A stretch of DNA of 26,796 bases from a virus, in the IMG/VR virus record IMGVR_UViG_3300021142_000155, positions 1 through 26,796 of that record, one strand, 5' to 3'. The first letter of the stretch is position 1; each line of letters starts with the position of its first letter. Of this stretch, positions 1-9,391 are shown in pieces. The translations under genes were made by a program, and so were the position numbers. The notes under the pieces were generated by a model. It saw nothing but the letters and a program-made list of their open reading frames with translations, was not told where the DNA came from and searched no databases.

Positions 1-742
1 AAGAATACGGAGTCGATGGGTTAGTTGATTCGTCTATGTTTAGAGAAATACCTCCGTTACCTGGAGCTAGTGCCAATGCGGCTGGGTTTAATATAATAGT
101 GCCTATATCTGGTAAAAATAATCCGTAAGATCCTGAAGCAGTATAGCCTAATTGAGAAGATCCCGCAACGGTCGCGGAAGTTGCGTAACCATTAGATCCA
201 GAAATAACGTTAAACACTCTTCCGCAATCTAAGTAACTAATAACGCTAGATACATTACTGTTATCAGTAAGTTGAACCGATCCAAAAGAACTTGATATTG
301 TAAGATTGAAAGATCCAGGCAGCAAGCTCTCTTTATATCTATTTCTGTCTATATTGATAGCATAAATATATCGTGAGTTAGTATTTGCTCCACCAAAATT
401 AAATCCTTGAGACCCAGTAACAAAAGGGCCATAAACTAGGTTTTTGTACTGTTTGTACGTAGTGTAAGAAGGAGAAACTCCAGGCACTAAAGGATTATAA
501 TATTGAGAACCTGATCCGTACACGTGACCGTAAGCAATCGAAAATTGTACTGATGCTGTAGCAGCTGAAGTATTAGCTTGATATACATTCAAATAAAACG
601 CATCAGATGTGATAGTCGTAGACGGATTAACTGAAGATGTAAAAAATGAAGTTAACGTTGGAGAGTTTGTGCTCCAAGCTGGTGCTGTGATTGCATCAGA
701 AGATACTACGAAATCGGTTGCCTCTAGCGGTGTATATGACAT
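1..742 (-). CDS. Virion structural protein, C-terminus cut by window edge
   Basis: This reading frame starts with ATG at 742 on the minus strand and stays open to the left edge, giving at least 247 residues (start MSYTPLEATDF). It is rich in Ser, Thr, Gly, Asn and Tyr and has many SGS/TSS turns, like the other tail proteins in this block. No transmembrane or catalytic motif is seen. A segment of the type FYLNVYQ, followed by IAYGHVYGSGS and then YKQYKNLVYG, resembles conserved structural proteins I recall from uncultured marine T4-like phages, whose exact role I do not know. It follows the 218-aa gene by 18 bases and probably shares its transcript. A tail or fibre-attachment role is inferred from position and composition only. 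Confidence 0.7.
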   Translation of the reverse strand, partial: MSYTPLEATDFVVSSDAITAPAWSTNSPTLTSFFTSSVNPSTTITSDAFYLNVYQANTSAATASVQFSIAYGHVYGSGSQYYNPLVPGVSPSYTTYKQYKNLVYGPFVTGSQGFNFGGANTNSRYIYAINIDRNRYKESLLPGSFNLTISSSFGSVQLTDNSNVSSVISYLDCGRVFNVISGSNGYATSATVAGSSQLGYTASGSYGLFLPDIGTIILNPAALALAPGNGGISLNIDESTNPSTPYS

Positions 743-760
743 AAGTTATTTTTTATTTAA

Positions 761-1417
761 TTACTGATTCTTGTTAATTTGTACGGCTACATTAATTCTA
801 GCGCCAGAGTCTCTACCAACTACGGTTAATAGTGTGTAAAGAGTTGTGTTAGACCCAAACAATGTATTTACCGTCGTGGCTGTTAAATTCAACGTAGTGC
901 CTATAACTGTAGAACTAACGTTAGTACCTAAAGTTTGAGTGCTATTTGCGTTGGTTGCAGCAGGCGTATTAATACCAACTCCAGTGAAAGTACTAGTAGT
1001 TCTAACATCTCCGATAGTGAATGTGTAACCATCTGTCTCGTAAGTAGAAGTAGCGCCTAGGTAATTTAAAGTTTGCGGAGTGATTGATATAGAAGCTCCT
1101 TGAGTTAATACGATAGTACTGTAACCGATACTAACTACTGGTAGTTGAGAGGTTCCTCTAGGTAGAGTAACCAATCTGTACTTCATTATCTCATTATCTG
1201 CCGGAAATGCTTGAATGATTGGCATGTTTACAATAGCTTCACCGTAAAAAGCCGATCCCGATGGGTGATTTGGATTATAAAGCGTATAATCTACTTCGTC
1301 ATCGGACAAAGAAAATTGTGTAATTTGAAACGAACCATCGTTTCTTGCCATTAACTCTCTACCTTTTTTTGTGAGAATAGCGTCTATAACAACCGATGTG
1401 TTATTTAAATATGCCAT
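761..1417 (-). CDS. Virion structural protein (baseplate/tail region), 218 aa
   Basis: The N-terminal third has a distinctive pattern: VVIDAILTKKGRELMA, then FSLSDDEVDYTLYNPNHP, then EAIVNMPIIQAFPADNEIMKY. I recognise this as a family recurring beside baseplate genes in marine T4-like phages, but it has no assigned function that I know. The C-terminal half is Thr/Asn/Val-rich and looks beta-structured. There is no signal peptide or membrane segment. It lies immediately downstream of the 1536-aa wedge-like gene. An octamer TATTTATA sits 22 bases before the ATG, and the leader is A-rich without a Shine-Dalgarno sequence. A virion role is inferred from neighbours and composition. Confidence 0.75.
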   Translation of the reverse strand: MAYLNNTSVVIDAILTKKGRELMARNDGSFQITQFSLSDDEVDYTLYNPNHPSGSAFYGEAIVNMPIIQAFPADNEIMKYRLVTLPRGTSQLPVVSIGYSTIVLTQGASISITPQTLNYLGATSTYETDGYTFTIGDVRTTSTFTGVGINTPAATNANSTQTLGTNVSSTVIGTTLNLTATTVNTLFGSNTTLYTLLTVVGRDSGARINVAVQINKNQ

Positions 1418-1439
1418 GTTTTTAGTTTGTTTTTCTTTT

Positions 1440-1447
1440 TATAAATA
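1440..1447 (-). promoter_or_regulatory. TATTTATA octamer upstream of the 218-aa gene
   Basis: On the minus strand TATTTATA ends 22 bases before the ATG at 1417, in the 48-base gap after the 1536-aa gene. It is the reverse complement of the T4 late promoter core TATAAATA. The same octamer in the same orientation relative to its gene precedes several other genes in this window. A promoter role is a guess, because AT-rich DNA yields such octamers by chance. Confidence 0.3.
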
Positions 1448-1465
1448 TATGCAAATTACAAATCC

Positions 1466-4400
1466 TTATTGACCTGTATTAGCTTGATTTGATAATAATT
1501 GTGCTTGAACCTGTGACTGTATACTATTAATATTGGCCAGTACCGTCGGATTAATGTTCTGAGGGATTATAAATCCGTAAGACGTTTGACCTGCTTTTTT
1601 ATTAAACGTCAATTGCAAACTCTGCTCGTCTTTGTATTTTTTTACCAATAAAAATTGATATATCAATGAAGGATTAGCTATCCAGTTACTTAGTATTGTT
1701 GGCACAACAGATATATTAACTCTGCTATTTCCATCTATGCTATAACCTATTACATCAAATGTTTGAGATATCCCTGAATAATCTGACATCACTATCTTAT
1801 CTCCTAGTGTAGGTTGGAATACATACGATGTATCTCCGTAAGAGGCCGTAGTACTGGATCCTGCGTATAAACTACTTGAGTATACGGTTGAACCAGAGAT
1901 AAAGTATGGCACAAACTGATAACCCAAATAACTCGATAAGTTAGAGCTCAAAATAATAGAACCCGTTGGAGAATTAGAAGCTGCTATATAACCGTTAGCT
2001 ACAGAATTTATAAAGTTACCTTGACTAGAAGTAGCGTAAGGGTATCCTCCAGCTCCAACAGAAACAGATCCGAGAGCCAAAGAACTTACTCCACTAAAGC
2101 TTGCTGTGTAATTAGAAGTCGACATACTTCTCTGTATTAATTGAAACGACACTTTGTCATTTTTACTTAAATACGTTGCTGGAGTAGTATAGCTTATATT
2201 AAACGATTTATTGTAAGTAGAAGACGCAGGTGTATTAGATGCTGCGACTGGGTTATAGATAATGGTAGTTCCGAAAGGTGGAGTGGTATATCCATTATAA
2301 TCTTGAATCTCTGTCACATTAGATAAACTAGCTAATCCTCCAAATTGAGTTCCTCCATAACTTGGAGAATACCACGACCAATAAGCCAATGTTATACTAG
2401 ATCCTCCTGAATTATAAAAGTGAGAAGTACCGTTTTTATATACGCTAAGAGGCGTATTAAAAGTTATATCTGCCCCAACTTTGGAAAAATTTGATTCGTT
2501 CCCTTGTAAAATACCGCTAGCTGTCAAAGTATTGGGAGTCGATACCGCTGCAGTATAGCTAGAAGTAAAGTCCATTATCTGTTGAGTACTACCAGGAAGT
2601 ATAGCTCCATTGGGACCAATAATTTGGTATAAGAAAGACCCAGAGTCTATATTACCTGATTGTAACTGAGGATCTTGAAACTGTAAATTTAAAGTGAACT
2701 GTGTAGTAAACGTATATTGCGTAGAAGCTTGAGCAGAGTACGTAGGAAACTGATTAGCTACACCAAAGTAGTATCCAAGATTTCCACTTGATCCTCCGCT
2801 TGATACGGTATAGATGTTGTAAATATTTCCCGTTCTAGTAGTGCTATTAGTTATACTTACAGGGAAAGACGGATTTGAAGCTCCACTGATATACGAATTA
2901 ATAGAATAGTCGTTCTGCGCAACAAACCCAGTAATTATAGCATTACCAGTGTTATTAAAATACAACGCATTATCTGCTCCAGTCAAAAAGTATAGTTGAG
3001 GAGAGTACGAATAACCACTACTATAGATAGTCTTTACTCCGTCTGTAGTTTTTTGATTGTTGTATTTCTTGTTATCAAATTGCTTTATAGTTAGAGTATT
3101 TCCGCCTTTGAATATATTTTGAACATCTGTCCAATGCGTATTATTTTGGTTTAATTCCTGTAATCCGCCTGAAACATCAACTAAATAAGCTAAAGACGCG
3201 TTTATTTGACCAGGTATATAGGAACTTGTTTCTAGTTGCGTAAATAGACCTAGCTTATTTGTGTAGTAGGCGATCATTGGATCGTTACCGTACGTTACGT
3301 CTCCTGCGTAAGTTGAACTAGCAGTCGTGTACACGTTATATGCTGCTGCTCTAGAATAAGATCCACTGTATTTGGATATAACGCTTCTCCTTAAATTATA
3401 ATTGTAATCCTGTACACTGGCCAATTGACTGTTCGGGTTATTTCTATAACTTGATCCAAGCGCTATAGATTGGGTTATTAATCCATAATTCGTTGCTGAA
3501 TTCTTCGATACACCGCTAAAATCTAGCCTATAGAACATGGTAGATTTAACAGACCCAGTAACGTTTTGATATAAAGCCCCCAAATTAATACTTTGACTAG
3601 GTGTGTAAGTTATACTCTTTTGAAAAGGTTGATAAGACTTTTCTATCTGGCTTTTATTTCTATTCGTTCCTACAAAAGAAGATCCTCCAAATTCGCCTGT
3701 AAACTTCTCAAAGCCTAGACTTTTTGAAACCGGTATTAACCCCTTTCGAGTATACTCTGTTTTGACGTAAGACGTAGAAGCTTTTAAATCCAATGCGTTA
3801 GACCCAGTAATTCTACTTCCACTGATTTCAGACGATAAAGCTTTACTACTATCGATAGCTACTGGTTCGTGTCTAGCGTATTTACTTCTCTCTAAGATAT
3901 GTGGCTTTACAATGATCCCCGTAGACACATCCGCTCTCGCAGGCACAAAATCTTTGATCATCTTAAACAAACTATTGTTGTAAAATTTGATCATCCTCAA
4001 GTACTCCCAAACGCTGTGTTGATACGTTGCATTAGAGAATACGCTCTTCTTTAAATTGTCTAAATTTTGATACGAAGAAGAGTAAGCGTCCGTTGGATTA
4101 CCTATTAATTGGTCTATATTAAAATAGCCCAGTGAACCAGTAATATACGCGTTAATAGAATCAGAAGGAGAAAATCCTACTTCTATTTTTGGTAGATCTG
4201 GCCTTCTATTAGTTTGATTATATTGTAATGTAGTGTACGGAGACAATACAGAAGATGAGATCAATAAACTGCTTGTTACTGCGTAAGTCTTTCGATTGTT
4301 GACTTCTAAAAGACCGTCTTGTAATCTTTTATCGTACCCTCCAAATTCGTTTACAGACAACACATTCTCAGGTATACCAAAACAAGCGATCAACGCTTTT

Positions 4401-6076
4401 AAGCCTCTATGAGTTCCTTTTGTTTTTAGTAAGTAAGGTAAATTGTGATATATTCTTTTGTATATTTCATTTTGTATGGTCTGAGCCGGAAGCGTAGCGA
4501 TACCAGAAGTAACGTAATTAGTTATACGCTCTGACCCGGTTGGAGGTAACAAACTACCGTCTGCGTTTATACCAAACAAAGAATAATATAAATTATCAGA
4601 TAGATTAGAGTTAGTGTACAAAGAAATTCCTAGACCCTTTAACGCATCTCCAACTAGGTCCAAAGATATACCAGTGTTTGGATTATTTGTGTTATTATAC
4701 TTATTCGTTACGTCTTTGTAATAAACCCATATGTTATCGAAATGCTGACCTATCATATGCACAAACGTTTCGTAAGGCATATTATTGGGATCGTCTAACA
4801 AATATTGAGGAATCGTGTTAATCAGCATGTCTTTGTTAGTAGCATCGTAATAAGATGCTGAATATAACATAGATACACCGTTGGTAGAAGGCAAAGTGTT
4901 TGCGCTTCCCAACCAATTTAAACCCGCTGTCGAATTTACAGACGCTTGTTGATAAGGTTGAGTATTATTTATTTTTGGCCAAGCGAATGAAGCCGATGTG
5001 TAGTATAGATAATATTCGTAATTGTCAAAGTTTTTTATAATGTTACTTATAGATTGACTCAAAAATCCTATCGAAGAAGACGCGACTAAGTTACCGCCTA
5101 CTACGGATTGCTGAGCGTTTATCTGAGAGGTATACGATTCGATTAATCCAAGCTTGTAAGTAAAATTATTTAATCTTTCTGTTGCACTTGAGAAGTGTAT
5201 AAAATTAGAAAAATTAGTGTAATCTACATTGATATTTATAGACTTATCTTGGTAATAACTGTTCAATTGATTCAAAGACGCAGTTATTGGGCTCGCTATT
5301 AAGTTATTGTAATTATAGTAAGGAGTCGTTAATCCAACTTTTTGATTGACGTCTATCTTAAAATTAGGCCCTCTTAAAGCATTATTATTTATTACAGGCT
5401 CTGCTTCTATTTGTATATTTACGTTATAGCTTACAGATTGAGCAATTTGATCCACAATCCATAAAGTAGATTTAACATCGAAATCTAAAGGAAGCGGTTC
5501 GTATAGTTTTATTAGTAAATTAGCTCCATTTGAATCCGTAGAGTACGCTACGTTAACGGCAATTATATATTGATTATTACCAAAATTAAGATAGAAATCA
5601 GCAAAATAACTTTTATTCGAAGCATAAGTTTGATAATTATTAAATCCCCTTAATATATCGCTATCGCTTATGGTCTGAGATGATAAAATTAATTCCTTTC
5701 TTGACGGAGATATTTGTTTAATCCAGTAAAAATTACCGTAAGAAGAATTAAATAAATTTCTTACAAAGTTATATTGTACATTAATAGAGCCTCTATCGAA
5801 ACCCAATCCCATTGCGTAAGATTGCGGATCCAATATTATATTTCCGTACGAGCCATTATTAGTACTAGCTTGAGAAGGTAACTTATAAGATGTATAATTA
5901 TAATCACTATTTAGTAGGTTATTATTATCATCGTAGATAAAAGCTTCTATGTAATCATTACTATTACTAAGAAAGCTAGTATTAATATAGTTGTTTGTAA
6001 TAAGAGTTAAATCAGAATTATTATATTGCTGAGCTTCAACTCCTTGGCCTTGATATATTACGTTTACTAATTCCAT
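1466..6076 (-). CDS. Large baseplate wedge/tail protein, gp7-like, 1536 aa
   Basis: This is the largest protein in the window: soluble, Asn/Ser/Tyr-rich, with no membrane segment. Around residues 540-575 it contains NLPYLLKTKGTHRGLKALI followed by CFGIP. That resembles the phage tail protein I (P2 gpI) helix, in which a KGT(R/H)xxL segment precedes a short hydrophobic helix; T4 gp7 carries an equivalent domain in the wedge core. The following GYDKRLQDG and a Lys/Arg-rich stretch near residues 720-760 are also unlike the flanking beta-rich repeats. The C-terminal half (about 900-1500) is Ser/Thr/Gly-rich and probably made of beta-sandwich modules. Gene order after gp25-like and gp6-like matches T4 25-6-7, which supports gp7, although at 1536 aa it is much longer than T4 gp7 (about 1030 aa). 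The start overlaps the upstream stop as TAATG. Confidence 0.65.
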   Translation of the reverse strand: MELVNVIYQGQGVEAQQYNNSDLTLITNNYINTSFLSNSNDYIEAFIYDDNNNLLNSDYNYTSYKLPSQASTNNGSYGNIILDPQSYAMGLGFDRGSINVQYNFVRNLFNSSYGNFYWIKQISPSRKELILSSQTISDSDILRGFNNYQTYASNKSYFADFYLNFGNNQYIIAVNVAYSTDSNGANLLIKLYEPLPLDFDVKSTLWIVDQIAQSVSYNVNIQIEAEPVINNNALRGPNFKIDVNQKVGLTTPYYNYNNLIASPITASLNQLNSYYQDKSININVDYTNFSNFIHFSSATERLNNFTYKLGLIESYTSQINAQQSVVGGNLVASSSIGFLSQSISNIIKNFDNYEYYLYYTSASFAWPKINNTQPYQQASVNSTAGLNWLGSANTLPSTNGVSMLYSASYYDATNKDMLINTIPQYLLDDPNNMPYETFVHMIGQHFDNIWVYYKDVTNKYNNTNNPNTGISLDLVGDALKGLGISLYTNSNLSDNLYYSLFGINADGSLLPPTGSERITNYVTSGIATLPAQTIQNEIYKRIYHNLPYLLKTKGTHRGLKALIACFGIPENVLSVNEFGGYDKRLQDGLLEVNNRKTYAVTSSLLISSSVLSPYTTLQYNQTNRRPDLPKIEVGFSPSDSINAYITGSLGYFNIDQLIGNPTDAYSSSYQNLDNLKKSVFSNATYQHSVWEYLRMIKFYNNSLFKMIKDFVPARADVSTGIIVKPHILERSKYARHEPVAIDSSKALSSEISGSRITGSNALDLKASTSYVKTEYTRKGLIPVSKSLGFEKFTGEFGGSSFVGTNRNKSQIEKSYQPFQKSITYTPSQSINLGALYQNVTGSVKSTMFYRLDFSGVSKNSATNYGLITQSIALGSSYRNNPNSQLASVQDYNYNLRRSVISKYSGSYSRAAAYNVYTTASSTYAGDVTYGNDPMIAYYTNKLGLFTQLETSSYIPGQINASLAYLVDVSGGLQELNQNNTHWTDVQNIFKGGNTLTIKQFDNKKYNNQKTTDGVKTIYSSGYSYSPQLYFLTGADNALYFNNTGNAIITGFVAQNDYSINSYISGASNPSFPVSITNSTTRTGNIYNIYTVSSGGSSGNLGYYFGVANQFPTYSAQASTQYTFTTQFTLNLQFQDPQLQSGNIDSGSFLYQIIGPNGAILPGSTQQIMDFTSSYTAAVSTPNTLTASGILQGNESNFSKVGADITFNTPLSVYKNGTSHFYNSGGSSITLAYWSWYSPSYGGTQFGGLASLSNVTEIQDYNGYTTPPFGTTIIYNPVAASNTPASSTYNKSFNISYTTPATYLSKNDKVSFQLIQRSMSTSNYTASFSGVSSLALGSVSVGAGGYPYATSSQGNFINSVANGYIAASNSPTGSIILSSNLSSYLGYQFVPYFISGSTVYSSSLYAGSSTTASYGDTSYVFQPTLGDKIVMSDYSGISQTFDVIGYSIDGNSRVNISVVPTILSNWIANPSLIYQFLLVKKYKDEQSLQLTFNKKAGQTSYGFIIPQNINPTVLANINSIQSQVQAQLLSNQANTGQ

Positions 6077-6420
6077 TATTGTGTTATATTACTTATGTTT
6101 AAGTAAGTTTGACTAAGATCAACTAATTGCTGTCTTAGCGTATTAATTTCATCTATTAAAGCCTGTTCTTGAGCGTTAATTGTAGAACCTCCAATATATT
6201 GAGTGCTTCTTTGAACTAGCTCCTGATGAGAATTAGTAGAACCACTTACTGGTATATCGTAAAATAGTTGATCATAGTATTCAAAGAATTGCGGTATACT
6301 TATAGTAGAACTAGATACTATAGGAGTCGCGGCTATAAGCTCAGAAAAACTTGTATCTATTACTTTACTGTAAGTATTTACACCGTATACTTGTTTTACT
6401 AAATTTACTGTTTCTGTCAT
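6076..6420 (-). CDS. Small baseplate-region protein with C-terminal coiled coil, 114 aa
   Basis: No family is recognised. The N-terminal 70 residues are mixed (start MTETVNLVKQVYGVNT). Residues about 80-110, including QALIDEINTLRQQLVDLSQ, have the heptad spacing of a short coiled coil. It is fixed between two virion genes by one-base TAATG overlaps on both sides (shared bases 6420 and 6076), so it is very likely translated in coupling with the DNRLRE-like protein and the 1536-aa wedge protein. It may be an assembly partner or chaperone of the latter, which is inferred from this linkage alone. Confidence 0.7.
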   Translation of the reverse strand: MTETVNLVKQVYGVNTYSKVIDTSFSELIAATPIVSSSTISIPQFFEYYDQLFYDIPVSGSTNSHQELVQRSTQYIGGSTINAQEQALIDEINTLRQQLVDLSQTYLNISNITQ

Positions 6421-7520
6421 TACCTAACAATTTTAAAAATCAAGTTACTATCTATATTTAAAGTTTCATTCGTAGATGGTAATACTGTTTGTACTAATAG
6501 CTTATAATATCTCTCTGACTCTAATCCATTCATGTACAAATTAAAGTAGTTATACGTTCCATCTGAACTGATTTTGGTATATGTGTTATCAAAGTCTATA
6601 ACCATCTCTTCTGTTTTATAGTCCTGTATTGCCCAATAAGAACTAGAGGGTAGAAGTAGCGTATTTAAATAAATAGACGAAGTTACAAATTGTCTAGTAG
6701 GAAATATAGGTCTAGTTGCCAATCTAACTCTATATTTTTGAGTTCCGTATTTAAACTCTCTTTGATTGTTAACAAAATTAACCACAAAATCATCGCTAGT
6801 TACAGTCGACCCAGTTACGTAATTGCTATCGTCCCACTTTATTTCTAACGTAGGCGGATAAATAGTATGGGTATCCGTACTAAAGAACTTTGTTTCTATA
6901 TAAGATCCAGAATTATTTTCTATTGACGTTGGATACTTTACTAGTATACCGTAGTTAGGAAAAGATCCAGAGAACCACGAAGAAACTATTGCACTAACGT
7001 CTGCGTTAACGTCTTTAAAATCAGAGTATCCAAAGCTTTGTGTCGTATAAATATTAGTCCAAGAACCTCCTCCTGGAATCGTATAGTAGCTAGAGCTAAC
7101 GCTATTCCATGTTGTAGAAGAGCCACTCACATACGCATTTGGTGAATTCCAACAAACTCCATTTTTAGTATCGGGATAATCTACAAATTTACCTGTGCCC
7201 ATATCCCAAGATTGACTAATTTGCCTGAATTCTAGAGAATATGTTGTAGCAAGATTCTCTGCCGTTGCTAGATACAGTCTAAGATTGGCTTGAAAAGAAG
7301 ATCCTGTAGAGATAGATTTTATTGTGGCTAAATCTGTATTTGAAAATTGAATTACAGATCTTCGTATGTCTTCTATATTAGAAGTCAAATAAGTACCGTT
7401 TGTAGTCGCACCATAGTTTTTGACACCGACTTCTAGTATCTCGTCTAACCCTGTATTTTTACCTGCGTTCGAAGAATATATCGATGCGTCTGCGCTTGCG
7501 AATATTTTATATACTGCCAT
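6420..7520 (-). CDS. DNRLRE/CBM96-like beta protein of the tail, 366 aa
   Basis: Residues 8-230 follow the pattern of the DNRLRE (disaggregatase-related, CBM96-like) beta-sandwich: ASADASIYSSNAG with GLDEILEVG at the start, then RRSVIQFSNTDL, then SQSWDMGTGK with GVCW, then DVNADVSAIVSSW with NYGILVKYP, and near the end FFSTDTHTIYPPTLEIKW. In bacteria this fold is often linked to carbohydrate binding in secreted or surface proteins. The C-terminal 120 residues (VVNFVNNQREF, then SYWAIQDYKTEEMVIDF) look like an immunoglobulin-type sandwich. Between gp6-like and gp7-like genes it is most likely a baseplate-peripheral or receptor-contacting protein. The ligand is unknown. The leader has no Shine-Dalgarno sequence. 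The 3' end overlaps the next gene as TAATG. Confidence 0.7.
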   Translation of the reverse strand: MAVYKIFASADASIYSSNAGKNTGLDEILEVGVKNYGATTNGTYLTSNIEDIRRSVIQFSNTDLATIKSISTGSSFQANLRLYLATAENLATTYSLEFRQISQSWDMGTGKFVDYPDTKNGVCWNSPNAYVSGSSTTWNSVSSSYYTIPGGGSWTNIYTTQSFGYSDFKDVNADVSAIVSSWFSGSFPNYGILVKYPTSIENNSGSYIETKFFSTDTHTIYPPTLEIKWDDSNYVTGSTVTSDDFVVNFVNNQREFKYGTQKYRVRLATRPIFPTRQFVTSSIYLNTLLLPSSSYWAIQDYKTEEMVIDFDNTYTKISSDGTYNYFNLYMNGLESERYYKLLVQTVLPSTNETLNIDSNLIFKIVR

Positions 7521-7530
7521 TGTTTAATTA

Positions 7531-9390
7531 TTAAAAGGTGACGATACGTCCTTGTATATCTGTGTTTGGATACAATACTTCAAAAATGCATGGATCTAAT
7601 GAAGGATATATCACATTGTTGATAGTTGCCCCAGCCATGTCGTAAGCGTAAGGTGAATAAGTAGCTCCAGTAGAATCCACTAAATTTGTTATAGTAACAT
7701 TTTTAACTGTCTGAACTCCTTGTACTTGATCTAATAGAGAATACAAATTAGTCAATATGATAGGTTGATTAATCTGCCAATTATCTATATTAAAAAAGTT
7801 TTGTGCAGCCGTAATACATCTAGATATCACATCTTGACCGTTATAATTGGGCGATATGACTACATCAAAATTAACTCCTATATTAATTATATAAGCTTGT
7901 TGAATTTTGACTGAATCAGTTAGCATCCTATAATCTTGTACATAAGTTTGTATGTTTTGTAATAAGGCTGGGGTTGGAGCCGCTAAATTACCGTTTGTAT
8001 CCAGTCCTAAAACGTATAACGTAATTAGTAGTGGATTTTGTAAAGCCGGGACTCCGTTTGTATAATTTGAAAAGGTTTGATCATTTTTAGTTACGTACGC
8101 TTTAGCTACTTTACCGTATATCGGAGGCATACATAACACTCTTGATAAATAGTCTTGTTGAGTTACTGCTCTTAATTGGGTAGGAAACTCGGCCAAAGTA
8201 TTCATCCTTAATTCTTCTATTGTGTCTCCGTCTCCACCTCCGACAGAAGAACTTACATTGTTTGTTACTAACGTAGATGCGTTACCGTTTACGCTAGTAT
8301 ATTGAACAGATACAACGTTGGTTAATTCTCCTATTGAAGCATTAGAAGAAGCTCCACCGCCGGCCAAGTAATTAAACGTGATTGTCGTATTATTAGGCGC
8401 CAAACCATAGGTTTGAGTAGTAACAAAGTTAGTAGGGTCCCACGAACTTGATAAGTAACTTAAACCTCCTCCAGTAAAACCAACGCTGACGTTGTTAAGA
8501 TTGGGTAAAATAGCGGTATCAGCAACAGAGTTAACACCAGGACCAAATTCTATTTGCAGCGTATTATTAGAAGTAAATCTAGACGTAAATCGTCTTGGAA
8601 CTACTTGCTTTTGAATTATATAAGGTACTTGATTTTGATATTGGTTTAGAGTCGGGTAATTAGCTGCTGTGTTAGCTACTGGAGTTAGTATATAATCTTG
8701 AGCTAAATATGGAACTTCGTACCAATTGTTACCGTTAGAATCTACAGCGCTTTGTATAGAAATAATATTAGAATCGTTTATAGTGACAGTAGAAAATCTT
8801 TGCGACGCTCCAAAAGTAAAACTCGTACTTTTTAATTGGCCTGATATGGCCGTAGTTGATTTTTTTAATAGATAAGATGTTGGTACTGAGCCTCCATTTA
8901 CTTGATAAACAGATACAGTAGTAGGATTCAATGAAGACGATACGGTAAAATCTACAACGTCTCCAACGTAATAGTAAGAGCTATTGTTAAGATTAGATTG
9001 AACCTGCATTCCAGATTGGATAGTCAACGCGTAATTGAAATCGGGCACTGGTTGCCCATTTACTGTTTTCGCTGGAACTTGTTGATAAACGTCCAAATTC
9101 ACTATTGCAGCAGAAGTAACTTTTGGTCTATAACCAAGCATGTAAGCTAAAGTGTATAGATTATTTGGCTGTTTTGCGTATTGTAAAAATGTTTCTTGAA
9201 TTTGGTTATCTAAGTAGAAAGACATCACATCTCCAACATAAGCAGCCATTTCTATAAACATGGTACCTGGAGATGCTTGGCTAAAATCGTTATAAACAGT
9301 TGGATAATACGATTTTGCGTACTCAATCAAATCAGATTTGAATGAAGTAAAATTTTTGTTTAAATATGTAACGTCTATCTGATTAGGCAT
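7531..9390 (-). CDS. 6: Baseplate wedge protein gp6-like (baseplate J family)
   Basis: This protein forms the ring of wedges that closes the T4-type baseplate. Residues 16-65 hold the conserved N-terminal signature: FKSDLIEYAKSYYPTVYNDF, SPGTMFIEMAAYVGDVMSFY, then LDNQIQETFL. This is the pattern of gp6 proteins in marine T4-like phages. Around residues 387-423 the baseplate-J hallmark appears: GGGDGDTIEELR followed by LRAVTQQDYL. At 619 aa it is close to T4 gp6 (660 aa). It follows the gp25-like gene with a one-base gap, the T4 order. The first ATG is used and no upstream alternative fits the gap. Confidence 0.92.
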   Translation of the reverse strand: MPNQIDVTYLNKNFTSFKSDLIEYAKSYYPTVYNDFSQASPGTMFIEMAAYVGDVMSFYLDNQIQETFLQYAKQPNNLYTLAYMLGYRPKVTSAAIVNLDVYQQVPAKTVNGQPVPDFNYALTIQSGMQVQSNLNNSSYYYVGDVVDFTVSSSLNPTTVSVYQVNGGSVPTSYLLKKSTTAISGQLKSTSFTFGASQRFSTVTINDSNIISIQSAVDSNGNNWYEVPYLAQDYILTPVANTAANYPTLNQYQNQVPYIIQKQVVPRRFTSRFTSNNTLQIEFGPGVNSVADTAILPNLNNVSVGFTGGGLSYLSSSWDPTNFVTTQTYGLAPNNTTITFNYLAGGGASSNASIGELTNVVSVQYTSVNGNASTLVTNNVSSSVGGGDGDTIEELRMNTLAEFPTQLRAVTQQDYLSRVLCMPPIYGKVAKAYVTKNDQTFSNYTNGVPALQNPLLITLYVLGLDTNGNLAAPTPALLQNIQTYVQDYRMLTDSVKIQQAYIINIGVNFDVVISPNYNGQDVISRCITAAQNFFNIDNWQINQPIILTNLYSLLDQVQGVQTVKNVTITNLVDSTGATYSPYAYDMAGATINNVIYPSLDPCIFEVLYPNTDIQGRIVTF

Positions 9391-9391
9391 C

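Noticed and set aside
1440-1447. Plus-strand TATAAATA as a canonical T4 late promoter
   Set aside because: On that strand it would fire antisense into the 1536-aa gene, with no plus-strand gene downstream.
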